A stretch of 15,814 bases of DNA from contig JBJTIF010000143.1 of NCBI GenBank assembly GCA_046094825.1, forward strand, positions 1-15,814. Direction: 5' to 3'. The translations under genes and the position numbers were made by a program. Origin of the DNA: JBJTIF01 sp046094825. GTDB taxonomy: Bacteria > Actinomycetota > UBA4738 > HRBIN12. Position 1 is the first letter of the stretch; each line of letters starts with the position of its first letter. The notes below the pieces were generated by a model. It was not told the DNA's origin, did no database searches, and worked only from the letters and a program-made list of their open reading frames with translations. This document shows, piece by piece, positions 5,632 to 12,538 of the stretch.

Positions 5632-7891
5632 CCTGGATCCGCACGCGTTCCTCGCGCGGGCGGTCGAGGGGGGCGCCGACCTCCACGTGCGCGAGCTCCC
5701 CGCGCGCGAGGCGACGCCGGGGCCCTTCCCCGCCGACCTCCCGCCCGTCCTCGTCGAGCGCCTCGCGCTCCTCGGGATCGACGGCCTCCACGCCCACCAG
5801 CGCGAGGCGCTCGACCTCGTCCGCGCCGGTCGCGACGTGATCGTCGCGACCGGCACCGCGTCCGGGAAGACGCTCGTCTACAACCTCGCGGTCGCCGCCG
5901 GCGCGCTCGAGGACCCGCGCGCGACCGCGCTCTACCTCTTCCCGACGAAGGCGCTCGCGCGGGACCAGCTCCGGCAGCTCCGCGCGCTCCGGCTCCCGGA
6001 GCTCCGCGCCGCGGTCTTCGACGGGGACACGCCGAAGGCGGAGCGCCCGCTCATCCGCCGCAACGCGAACGTCGTCCTGTCGAACCCGGACATGCTCCAC
6101 GTCGGACTCCTCGCGGATCATGCGCGATGGGCGGACTTCCTCCTCCGGTTGCGCCACGTCGTCGTCGACGAGGCGCACGTCGCCCGCGGGGTCTTCGGGT
6201 CGCACGTCGCGATGGTGCTGCGGCGCCTCCGCCGACTCGCCGCGCACTACGGGGGCGACCCGCGGTTCGTCCTGGCGTCCGCGACGATCGGCAACCCCGC
6301 GGAACTCGCGGAACGCCTCGTCGGCGTCCCCTTCGAGGCGGTGACCGAGGACGCCTCGCCGCGCGGCGAGAAGGTGTTCGCCCTGTGGAACCCACCGATC
6401 GTCGACGAGGACACCGGCGTCCGGCGATCCGCCCTCACGCAGGCCGCGGAGATCGTCGCGGCGCTCGCGCGCGACGGCGTGAAGTCGATCGGCTTCGCGC
6501 GCTCGCGCCGCGCGGCCGAGCTCCTCGCGGACTTCGTCCGCCGCGAGGTCCCGCCGGAGCTCCGCGACCGCGTGAAGGCGTACCGCGCGGGCTACCTCCC
6601 CGAGGATCGCCGGGAGCTCGAGCGACGGCTCGCCGCGGACGAACTCACCGCGATCGCGTCGACGAACGCCCTCGAGCTCGGCATCGACATCGGCTCGCTC
6701 GACGCCGCGGTCCTCGTCGGCTATCCCGGCACGCGCGCCTCGATGTGGCAGCAGGCCGGTCGCGCGGGTCGGCGCGGCACCGGATCGCTCGCCGTCCTCG
6801 TCGCGCAGGACGACCCCCTCGACCAGTACCTCGTCCACCACCCGGACGAGCTCCTCGCGCGCCCGCCCGAGGCCGCGGTCATCGATCCCGCGAACCCGTT
6901 CGTCCTCGGGCCGCACCTGCGCTGCGCGGCGCGCGAACTGCCGCTCGGCGACGACGAGCTCGCGTTCTTCGGGAACGGCGCGGCCGCGGTCGTCGAGGGA
7001 CTCGTCGCCGAGGGCGTCCTCGCGCGCCGCCGCGATCGCTGGGTGGACCGCGGTACGGCCTCCCCGCACGACGAGGTGGACCTGCGGTCGACGGGGGGCG
7101 ACCCGTACGCGATCGTCGTCGGCGACACCGGCGAACTGCTCGGCACCGTCGATCGCGGCCGCGCGTTCCATCAGGTGCATCCCGGCGCGGTCTACCTCCA
7201 CCAGGGCGAGCAGTTCGAGGTGCAGGAGCTCGACCTCGTGCACCGCATCGCCGTCGTCGAGCGGAGCGACCCGGACTTCTACACGCAGGCGCGCGATCTC
7301 ACGGACATCGAGATCCTCGCGGCCGAGGAGGAGGTGCGCAGCGGCGACGTCGTCGCGACGTTCGGCCGCGTGCGCGTCCGCAACCAGGTGAACGGCTACG
7401 CGCGCCGACTCGTCGCGACGGGGGAGACGCTCGAGGTCGTCCCGCTCGCGCTCCCGCCGCAGGACCTCGAGACGCGCGCGATCTGGTGGGCGATCCCCGA
7501 GGCGGTCGTCGCGCGGGCGGCGATCCGCACCGCCGACCTCCCCGGGGCCGCGCACGCCGCGGAGCACGCGGCGATCGGCCTCCTGCCCCTCGTCGCGACC
7601 TGCGACCGATGGGACGTCGGCGGGGTGTCGACGGCCTTCCACCCCGGCGTCGGGGCGTGCGCCATCTTCGTCTACGACGCGATGCCCGGCGGCGCGGGGA
7701 TCACCGAGCGGGGGTTCCGGTCCGCGACGCGGTGGCTCGAGGCGACGCGCGCGACGGTCGCGGAGTGCAGCTGCGCGCGGGGGTGCCCGTCGTGCGTGCA
7801 GTCGCCGAAGTGCGGCAACGGCAACGAGCCGCTCGACAAGCCCGGCGCGATCGCGCTCCTCGCGGCGATGCTCGGCCGCGCCTGGGGCTGA
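5543..7891 (+). CDS. DEAD/DEAH-box helicase with C-terminal DUF1998 (MZB) domain, MrfA/YprA-like
   Basis: Superfamily 2 ATP-dependent 3'-5' DNA helicase of the MrfA (B. subtilis YprA)/Hrq1 group, implicated in repair of DNA adducts and crosslinks. The protein has 782 aa, within family range. Motifs in order: Q-motif-like region HAHQREALDLV, Walker A ATGTASGKT (102-110), PTKALARDQL, Walker B DEAH (209-212), SATIGN (motif III), the second RecA domain with IASTNALELGIDIG, and motif VI QQAGRAGRRG (from 403). The C-terminal DUF1998 part ends in CSCARGCPSCVQSPKCG, with Cys at 742, 744, 748, 751 and 757 as probable zinc ligands. The ATG at 5543 overlaps the exchanger gene by 89 bp and has no Shine-Dalgarno; homology-like sequence starts only near LDPHAF, so a rare CTG start near 5633 or a coupled start is possible. 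An MrfB-type exonuclease partner is not adjacent. Confidence 0.93.
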   Translation: MHSDRSSATGSADRSASSPTDPPRRPGRTDLDPHAFLARAVEGGADLHVRELPAREATPGPFPADLPPVLVERLALLGIDGLHAHQREALDLVRAGRDVIVATGTASGKTLVYNLAVAAGALEDPRATALYLFPTKALARDQLRQLRALRLPELRAAVFDGDTPKAERPLIRRNANVVLSNPDMLHVGLLADHARWADFLLRLRHVVVDEAHVARGVFGSHVAMVLRRLRRLAAHYGGDPRFVLASATIGNPAELAERLVGVPFEAVTEDASPRGEKVFALWNPPIVDEDTGVRRSALTQAAEIVAALARDGVKSIGFARSRRAAELLADFVRREVPPELRDRVKAYRAGYLPEDRRELERRLAADELTAIASTNALELGIDIGSLDAAVLVGYPGTRASMWQQAGRAGRRGTGSLAVLVAQDDPLDQYLVHHPDELLARPPEAAVIDPANPFVLGPHLRCAARELPLGDDELAFFGNGAAAVVEGLVAEGVLARRRDRWVDRGTASPHDEVDLRSTGGDPYAIVVGDTGELLGTVDRGRAFHQVHPGAVYLHQGEQFEVQELDLVHRIAVVERSDPDFYTQARDLTDIEILAAEEEVRSGDVVATFGRVRVRNQVNGYARRLVATGETLEVVPLALPPQDLETRAIWWAIPEAVVARAAIRTADLPGAAHAAEHAAIGLLPLVATCDRWDVGGVSTAFHPGVGACAIFVYDAMPGGAGITERGFRSATRWLEATRATVAECSCARGCPSCVQSPKCGNGNEPLDKPGAIALLAAMLGRAWG

Positions 7892-7942
7892 CGCGGCCCC
7901 CGACCGGCGATCGCCGCGGGGCGGCCCGGCCCTCGTCGCCGG

Positions 7943-7972
7943 TTCGCGGCCGCGGTCCCGCCGTCCTAGACT
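7943..7972 (+). promoter_or_regulatory. Promoter of the PTS EIIB-EIIA genes
   Basis: -35-like TTCGCG (7943-7948), 18-bp spacer, -10 TAGACT (7967-7972), giving a leader of about 22 nt that carries the GAGGGAGGGG ribosome-binding site (7988-7997). It lies in the 110-bp gap after the helicase stop, so the PTS genes form a new transcription unit. Confidence 0.55.
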
Positions 7973-8001
7973 CGTCCGAACGCGACCGAGGGAGGGGCAC
8001 G

Positions 8002-8247
8002 GTGGACCTGGAGGCGACGGCGGCGGCGGTCATCGCGGGGCTCGGCGGTGGCGACAACATCAAGTCGATGGAACCCTGCATCACGCGGATCCGCTGCGAG
8101 CTCGAGGATCTCGCGAAGCTCGATGAGCCGGCGCTGAAGAAGGCCGGCGCCTTCGCGGTCGTGCGGTTCGGCAGCGGCGTCCAGGTCGTCATGGGGACGC
8201 TCTCCGACAACATCGAGTCCGCGATGCGTCGGCAGCTCGGCCGCTGA
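8002..8247 (+). CDS. PTS glucose/GlcNAc-family EIIB component
   Basis: An 81-aa cytoplasmic phosphocarrier that passes phosphate from EIIA to sugar entering through EIIC. The signature NIKSMEPCITRIRCELED places the phospho-accepting cysteine at Cys26, in the CxTRxR pattern of the glucose-superfamily EIIB domain. The ending AFAVVRFGSGVQVVMG followed by helix LSDNIESAMRRQLG is typical. The protein is a single free-standing EIIB domain, while in many bacteria it is fused to EIIC. The GTG start has a strong GGGAGGGG upstream. Two nucleotides separate its stop from the EIIA start, so the two are co-translated. EI and HPr genes are not in the window. Confidence 0.93.
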   Translation: MDLEATAAAVIAGLGGGDNIKSMEPCITRIRCELEDLAKLDEPALKKAGAFAVVRFGSGVQVVMGTLSDNIESAMRRQLGR

Positions 8248-8249
8248 GC

Positions 8250-8705
8250 ATGCCCCTCGTCGTCGCGAGCCCCTTCGCCGCGACGGTCGTCGACCTCGCC
8301 GAGCTCTCCGACCCGGTGTTCGCCGACCGCCTCGTCGGAGACGGCGTCGCGCTGCGGCCGACCGGGGGCGGCACCCTCACCGTCGTCGCCCCCGCGGCGG
8401 GGCGGATCACGAAGGTCTTCCCCGGCGGACACGGCATCGCGATCGAGACGGAGGCCGGGCCGATGCTCGTCCACATCGGCATCGACACCGTGAAGCTCGA
8501 GGGTCGCGGCTTCCGGACGATCGCCGCGCAGGACGCGACCGTCACGGCGGGCGAACCGCTCGTCGAGGTCGACCTCGCGGTCATCGCCGAGGCCGGCTAC
8601 GAGGCCGTAACCCCGGTCCTCGCGATCGCGGGCCAAGAGGTCGCGCCGATCGCCGCCGCCGGGTCCTCGGTCGCGGCGGGCGACCCGATCTTCCGCATCC
8701 TGTAG
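8250..8705 (+). CDS. PTS glucose-family EIIA component (Crr-like)
   Basis: A 151-aa cytoplasmic EIIA of the Glc family. It accepts phosphate from HPr and hands it to EIIB. Both active-site histidines are visible: His61 in VFPGGHGIAIET and the phosphorylated His75 in MLVHIGIDTVKLEGRGF. The N-terminal VVASPFAATVVDL and the internal VVAPAAGRITKVFPGGHG are classic all-beta EIIA-Glc segments, and the ending AAGDPIFRIL resembles the GDPI/L-F-I close of the family. Length is normal for a stand-alone EIIA. It follows EIIB by 2 nt and is separated from EIIC by 228 bp. In some bacteria this protein also has a regulatory role; nothing in the sequence shows that here. Confidence 0.94.
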   Translation: MPLVVASPFAATVVDLAELSDPVFADRLVGDGVALRPTGGGTLTVVAPAAGRITKVFPGGHGIAIETEAGPMLVHIGIDTVKLEGRGFRTIAAQDATVTAGEPLVEVDLAVIAEAGYEAVTPVLAIAGQEVAPIAAAGSSVAAGDPIFRIL

Positions 8706-8742
8706 CGCCTCCGTCCCGCGGTTCGAGGCCCCGGGTGGGCAC

Positions 8743-8781
8743 GGGAGCGACCGACCCGCCCGCAGGCACGGCGACGCTCCC
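8743..8781. repeat. Imperfect hairpin downstream of the EIIA gene
   Basis: GGGAGCG (8743-8749) pairs with CGCTCCC (8775-8781) across a 25-nt loop, 37 nt after the EIIA stop. There is no T-run, so it is not a standard intrinsic terminator; it might separate the EIIB-EIIA message from EIIC. Confidence 0.3.
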
Positions 8782-8804
8782 TCCGCAGGCACGCCGCAGG
8801 CACG
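8761..8804 (+). repeat. Three direct copies of decamer CGCAGGCACG upstream of the EIIC promoter
   Basis: Exact copies at 8761-8770, 8784-8793 and 8795-8804. Start-to-start distances are 23 and 11 bp, about two turns and one turn of the helix, so all copies face roughly the same side. They end 33 bp before the -35 box of the EIIC gene and may be sites for a regulator of the sugar transporter. They do not match the DasR/NagR-type palindromes known for GlcNAc control. Confidence 0.45.
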
Positions 8805-8837
8805 GAGCCCGTCGGGCGATTCCACCCCCGGATGCGC

Positions 8838-8866
8838 TTGCAGGTGCGTGGGTGCGGGTCTAGGTT
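8838..8866 (+). promoter_or_regulatory. Promoter of the PTS EIIC gene
   Basis: -35 TTGCAG (8838-8843), exactly 17 bp, -10 TAGGTT (8861-8866). This is the best sigma70-type promoter in the window. It gives a leader of about 60 nt ending in AAGGAGGGAG just before the ATG at 8934. EIIC can therefore be expressed independently of EIIB and EIIA. The 228-bp gap 8706-8933 holds this promoter, the decamer repeats and the weak hairpin. Confidence 0.7.
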
Positions 8867-8933
8867 CCGCCGGAAGTCCCGGGTCGACCGCCCCGGAGGG
8901 GGGCAGGCCCGGACTCGGAGAAGGAGGGAGCGA

Positions 8934-10136
8934 ATGCTCAACCAGCTCCAGCGGATCGGGAAGGCCCTGATGCTCCCGATCGCTGTCCTGCCCGCGGCCG
9001 CGCTGCTCCTGCGTCTCGGGGTCCTGTTCGGATCGGACCTCGGGTGGGGCGAAGGCACCGCGCTCGGCGTGTTCTTCACGCTCATGACCGCCGCCGGCGA
9101 TGTCGTGTTCGGCAACCTCGCCCTGCTCTTCGCGATCGGTGTGGCCGTCGGCCTCACCGAGAACTCCGGCGTCGCGGCGCTCACGGGTGCCGTCGGCTAC
9201 CAGATCCTCGCGAAGCTGAACGGGTTCGGCTCGCTGTGGGATGTCCTGAACAAGGTCGAGACCCCCGCCACGGTGAACATGTCCGTGTTCGGTGGGATCG
9301 CGATCGGGGTCATCGCGGCGTGGTCGTACAACAAGTACAAGGACGTGAGGCTGCCGAGCTACCTCGGCTTCTTCGCGGGCCGTCGCTTCGTGCCGATCGT
9401 GGGGTCGTTCTACGCCCTGCTGCTCGGTCTCGTGGCCGGCTTCGTGTGGCCCCCGGTCGGGAGCGCGATCCTGAGCTTCGGCGAATGGTTCGCCGCGCTC
9501 GGGTTCATCGGTCTCCTGATCTACGGGTTCGCGAACCGCATGCTGCTGCTCATCGGGCTCCACCACATCCTGAACACGTTCGTGTGGTTCCAGCTCGGTG
9601 AGTTCACGAAGGCCGACGGGACGGTCGTCACCGGCGACCTGAACCGGTTCTTCGCGGGTGACCCGAACGCGGGCGCCTTCATGGCCGGTTGGTTCGCGGT
9701 CATGATGTTCGGGCTCCCGGCCGCCGCGTACGCGATCTACAAGGCGGCGGACGCGTCGGAGAAGTCGAGCACCGGGTCGATCATGGCCTCGGCCGGCTTC
9801 ACGTCGTTCCTCACGGGGATCACCGAGCCCATCGAGTTCTCGTTCGCGTACGCCGCACCGGTCCTGTTCGCGATCCACGGCCTCCTGGCCGGCCTCGCGC
9901 TCGGGATCTGCGAGCTGCTCGACTGGTCGATGGGCTTCGGGTTCAGCGCGGGTCTCATCGACTACCTGCTGAACTTCAAGCTCGCGGCGGAGGCCTCGAA
10001 CGCCGGTGCGACGGGTCCGATCGGGATCCTCGGCCTCGGCGTCGTGTTCGCCGTCCTGTACTACGGCCTGTTCTCCTGGGCGATCAAGGCGTACAACCTG
10101 GCGACGCCGGGTCGTACGGTCCAGTCGCAGGCGTAG
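8934..10136 (+). CDS. PTS EIIC permease, N-acetylglucosamine (NagE)-type
   Basis: A 400-aa membrane permease that binds and translocates the sugar during phosphorylation. The start LQRIGKALMLPIAVLPAAAL is typical of the NagE/PtsG group. The segment GLHHILNTFVWFQLGEF (His210, His211), the later GDLNRFFAGDPNAGAFMAG, the conserved GITEPIEF loop (295-302) and the tail FNLATPGR-like YNLATPGR follow the order in E. coli NagE closely, so N-acetylglucosamine is the most likely substrate. Unlike NagE, which is an EIICBA fusion, only the EIIC domain is present, with EIIB and EIIA encoded separately just upstream. The ATG at 8934 is chosen for its AAGGAGGGAG ribosome-binding site; an upstream ATG in frame at 8832 lies before the promoter. 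Codons use more CTG and GGT than the neighbours, which favour CTC. Confidence 0.93.
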   Translation: MLNQLQRIGKALMLPIAVLPAAALLLRLGVLFGSDLGWGEGTALGVFFTLMTAAGDVVFGNLALLFAIGVAVGLTENSGVAALTGAVGYQILAKLNGFGSLWDVLNKVETPATVNMSVFGGIAIGVIAAWSYNKYKDVRLPSYLGFFAGRRFVPIVGSFYALLLGLVAGFVWPPVGSAILSFGEWFAALGFIGLLIYGFANRMLLLIGLHHILNTFVWFQLGEFTKADGTVVTGDLNRFFAGDPNAGAFMAGWFAVMMFGLPAAAYAIYKAADASEKSSTGSIMASAGFTSFLTGITEPIEFSFAYAAPVLFAIHGLLAGLALGICELLDWSMGFGFSAGLIDYLLNFKLAAEASNAGATGPIGILGLGVVFAVLYYGLFSWAIKAYNLATPGRTVQSQA

Positions 10137-10174
10137 GTCGACGTCCATCGCTCCGCTCGTGTCCGTCGCCGTCC

Positions 10175-10200
10175 CACCGGGGCCGAGGTAGGCCCCGGTG
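10175..10200. terminator. Perfect 10-bp hairpin after EIIC, overlapping the next start codon
   Basis: CACCGGGGCC (10175-10184), loop GAGGTA, GGCCCCGGTG (10191-10200). It lies 38 nt after the EIIC stop with no T-tract. The GTG of the next gene is the last three bases of the 3' arm. It could end EIIC transcripts, block translation of the small gene, or both. Confidence 0.5.
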
Positions 10201-10524
10201 GGCGGTGCGGACGTCAGCCCCTGGCTCCTCGCGGCGTTCGTCGCCGTGTGGTGGCTCCCGGTGATCTTCCTCGCCCGGGACCTCGACGAGATGCCCGGGC
10301 TCCCGCGGTTCTTCTTCTGGGCCCCGCTACCCGTCCTCGGGCTCCCGATCCTCGGGCCGCTCCTGTACTGGACGGTGCTCCGTCCACGCCTCCGGGTGAT
10401 CGCCGCGAAGGCCGCCGAGAACCGCGCGAAGCTGAACGACGACCGGCGGGCGCGCGGGGCGACGACGGACGACGACGCGAAGCGTCCTCGCCCGTCGGGC
10501 GGCCGACGCGCCCGCCGCCGCTGA
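10198..10524 (+). CDS. Small membrane protein with basic tail, unknown function
   Basis: A predicted 108-aa protein with two hydrophobic helices (about residues 8-25 and 40-62; the second contains LPVLGLPILGPLLYW), followed by a cytoplasmic-type tail rich in Arg, Lys and Asp. The two-helix layout with a late Gly-Pro-Tyr motif recalls the PLDc_N-type short membrane domain, but I am not confident. The GTG at 10198 is the last codon of a strong hairpin; a Met at residue 31 (about 10288) would remove the first helix, so the GTG is preferred. The frame has codon usage like its neighbours (Arg/Ala-rich, strong GC at third position). It sits between the EIIC gene and the convergent flippase gene, whose stop is 28 bp away. 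Confidence 0.6.
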   Translation: MGGADVSPWLLAAFVAVWWLPVIFLARDLDEMPGLPRFFFWAPLPVLGLPILGPLLYWTVLRPRLRVIAAKAAENRAKLNDDRRARGATTDDDAKRPRPSGGRRARRR

Positions 10525-10552
10525 CCCGCTCCGCCGCGACGGTGCGCGGGCG

Positions 10553-12124
10553 TCAGACCGCCGGCGCCGCACCCCGCCCGAGCAGCCGCCGCAGCGCCGC
10601 GAGCGCCGTCGCGCGTTCGCCCGGCGGGAGCCCCCACAGGAGCAGCGGCGGGACGTACGCCACGAGCCCGGCGAGCCCGGTCGCGACGAGATCGACCGAC
10701 CAGGCCGCGCCCGCGAGCGCGCCGTGGACGACGACCATCGCGACGGCGGCGCAGGCGGTCGCGGGGACGAGGCGCACGTACGAACGGTCGTACGGCTGGA
10801 TCCCGACGAATCGGCGGACGAGCGACAGGCGGAGCACGTTCGACGCCGCGACCGTCACCGTCTGCGCGAGCGCCGCACCCTCGATCCCGAACCGCGGGAC
10901 GAGGACGAGGGCGAGCGTGAGGTCGAGCGCGAACGAGAGCACGTAGACGACGAGATCCCACCCGGTGCGGCCGGCCATGATGAGGACGAACCCGGCCGCG
11001 CCGACCGCGACGTTCACCGTCTGACCGACGAGGAGGATCCGCAGCGCGTCGACACCGCCGGTGAACTCCCGACCCCCGAAGATCCGCAGGAGCGGTTCGG
11101 GGGCGACGAGCATCACGAGGAGCACGGGGATCGTGCCCGCGACGGTCCAGCGCGTGAGCGACTTGAAGAGGGCGTCGAGCCGCTCGCGCTCGCCGCGGTG
11201 GTGGAGGTCGGCGACGAACGGCGAGAAGACGTAGGACACGGCGGTGAGGAAGAGCACCATCGCGAGCGCGATGCGGACGCTCGAGGAGTAGACGCCGAGC
11301 TCGGCGGCACCGATCGCGCCACGCGCGACGAACGCCGCGGCGACGAAGTAGTCGACCCAGAAGAGCGCCTGCGACAGGAGCGCCGCGGGGGCGCGAGGCG
11401 CGCCGTAGCGCAGGAGGCGGACGGTCTCGCCGGGGGCGGCGGGCTCGCGCCCGTACCCACGGGACGCCCGGTGCCAGAGCACGCGGGCGAGCACCGCCGC
11501 GATCGCCCACGAGAGCGCGTACGCCGCGACCGCCGCGGAGACGCTCCGCTCGACCGTCCACAGGGCGACCATGAGGACGATCCACAGGAGCGGCTGGCCG
11601 ACCCACTGGACCGCGAGCGTGTGCCGCATGATCTTCAGGCCGCGACTCGCGCCGAGCGACACGAGCGTCACCGAGGCGAACGGGAGCGCGACCGCCCCCC
11701 AGCGGAGCGCGGCGCCGACGTCGCCGTCCGCGCCGAACCGCTCTCCCAGCCAGGGCGCAGCGAGGAACACCGGCACGGCGACGGCGAGCGACCCGACCGC
11801 CGCGACGGCGACCGCGCGATCGACGACGGTGCGGATCCTCCCGCCGTGGCCTCGACCGATCTCGATCGCGACCTCGCGGACGGCGGCCATGTCCATCCCG
11901 AAGCGCGTGCCGCCCGCCGCCACGACGGCGAACTGCGTCGCGAGCGTCACGACGCCGAGCGCGGTGGCGCCGGCCGCTCCGCCCCCGAAGGTCCGCGACA
12001 CGAGGACGTTCGCGCCGAGCGTCCCGAGGACGAGGACGATGAGGCCGACGAGGTTCTGCGCGGTCCCCGCGAGGAGCGTGCGTCGATCTCGGCCGTGCTC
12101 GTCTGCGGCGTCGGGGGAGGACAC
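10553..12124 (-). CDS. Polysaccharide/lipid-linked oligosaccharide flippase (MOP superfamily, Wzx-like)
   Basis: A 523-aa protein with about 12-14 membrane helices. It starts with TLLAGTAQNLVGLIVLVLGT and the SRTFGGGAAGATALGVVTLA segment that marks oligosaccharide flippases, and later has the family-typical APEPLLRIFGGREFTGGVDALRIL and FGIEGAALAQTVTVAASN. Such proteins move undecaprenyl- or polyprenyl-linked glycans to the outer leaflet for capsule, O-antigen-like or cell-wall glycopolymer assembly. No glycosyltransferases lie next to it in this window, so the cargo is unknown. The GTG start (12124-12122) lies 10 nt from a minus-strand GATACT -10 box, so the mRNA is probably leaderless. It is divergent from the CMD-like gene, sharing a 44-bp intergenic promoter. 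Confidence 0.9.
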   Translation of the reverse strand: MSSPDAADEHGRDRRTLLAGTAQNLVGLIVLVLGTLGANVLVSRTFGGGAAGATALGVVTLATQFAVVAAGGTRFGMDMAAVREVAIEIGRGHGGRIRTVVDRAVAVAAVGSLAVAVPVFLAAPWLGERFGADGDVGAALRWGAVALPFASVTLVSLGASRGLKIMRHTLAVQWVGQPLLWIVLMVALWTVERSVSAAVAAYALSWAIAAVLARVLWHRASRGYGREPAAPGETVRLLRYGAPRAPAALLSQALFWVDYFVAAAFVARGAIGAAELGVYSSSVRIALAMVLFLTAVSYVFSPFVADLHHRGERERLDALFKSLTRWTVAGTIPVLLVMLVAPEPLLRIFGGREFTGGVDALRILLVGQTVNVAVGAAGFVLIMAGRTGWDLVVYVLSFALDLTLALVLVPRFGIEGAALAQTVTVAASNVLRLSLVRRFVGIQPYDRSYVRLVPATACAAVAMVVVHGALAGAAWSVDLVATGLAGLVAYVPPLLLWGLPPGERATALAALRRLLGRGAAPAV

Positions 12125-12133
12125 GATGCCGCC

Positions 12134-12140
12134 TAGTATC
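12134..12140. promoter_or_regulatory. Overlapping divergent -10 boxes (bidirectional promoter)
   Basis: TAGTAT on the plus strand (12134-12139) overlaps GATACT/ATACTA on the minus strand (12140-12134), in the only 44 bp between two divergent start codons. The near-symmetrical -10 could serve both the flippase gene (10 nt to its GTG) and the CMD-like gene (29 nt to its ATG). No clear -35 on either side. Confidence 0.5.
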
Positions 12141-12168
12141 GCGGAAGGATCCGGCGGAAGGAGCGGCG

Positions 12169-12537
12169 ATGGGTGCGGAGCGCTACGAGCGTGGCAGGCG
12201 GCGCATGGTGGAGGTCCACGGCGAACGATCGCTCGAAACCGTCGAGAGCCTCGGCGACCTCGGCCGCATGGTCATCGAGACGGCGTACGGCGACGTCTAC
12301 GACCGACCGGGCCTGTCGATCCGCGACCGACAGCTCGTGACGGTCGGCGTCCTCGCCGCGCTCGGCCGCTCGTCGCAGCTGCCACAGCACCTCCGCACGT
12401 CGCTCCACCACGGCGTCACCGAGGCCGAGCTCGCCGAGGTGATCCTCCAGGTCGCGGTGCTCGCGGGGTTCCCCGTCGCGATGAACGCGATGGTGAGCCT
12501 GCAGAAAGCGGCCGCGGGACGCGGCGGGGACGACTGA
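12169..12537 (+). CDS. Carboxymuconolactone decarboxylase (CMD) family protein
   Basis: A 122-aa all-helical protein of the CMD family. Characteristic pieces are YGDVYDRPGLSIRDRQLVTVG (about residues 40-60), AALGRSSQLPQHLRTSLHHGVTEAELAEVI (63-92) and the C-terminal helix with AGFPVAMNAM (98-107). This resembles the PcaC-like branch: it lacks the CxxC of AhpD-type peroxidases, so a thiol-peroxidase role is unlikely. True 4-carboxymuconolactone decarboxylase activity (protocatechuate degradation) is not supported by the neighbours, since no other pca genes are here; many homologues are of unknown function. The ATG has GGAAGGAG 5 nt upstream. It is convergent with the phosphodiesterase-like gene, whose stop is 1 bp beyond its own. 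Confidence 0.9.
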   Translation: MGAERYERGRRRMVEVHGERSLETVESLGDLGRMVIETAYGDVYDRPGLSIRDRQLVTVGVLAALGRSSQLPQHLRTSLHHGVTEAELAEVILQVAVLAGFPVAMNAMVSLQKAAAGRGGDD

Positions 12538-12538
12538 G

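Noticed and set aside
8743..8781. Intrinsic terminator after EIIA
   Set aside because: Seven-base arms with a 25-nt loop and no T-tract; kept only as a weak hairpin.
7701..11606. A 1301-codon minus-strand open frame across the PTS genes
   Set aside because: Low-complexity Arg/Asp/Glu-rich translation typical of antisense frames in high-GC DNA; the plus strand has clear PTS proteins with active-site motifs.
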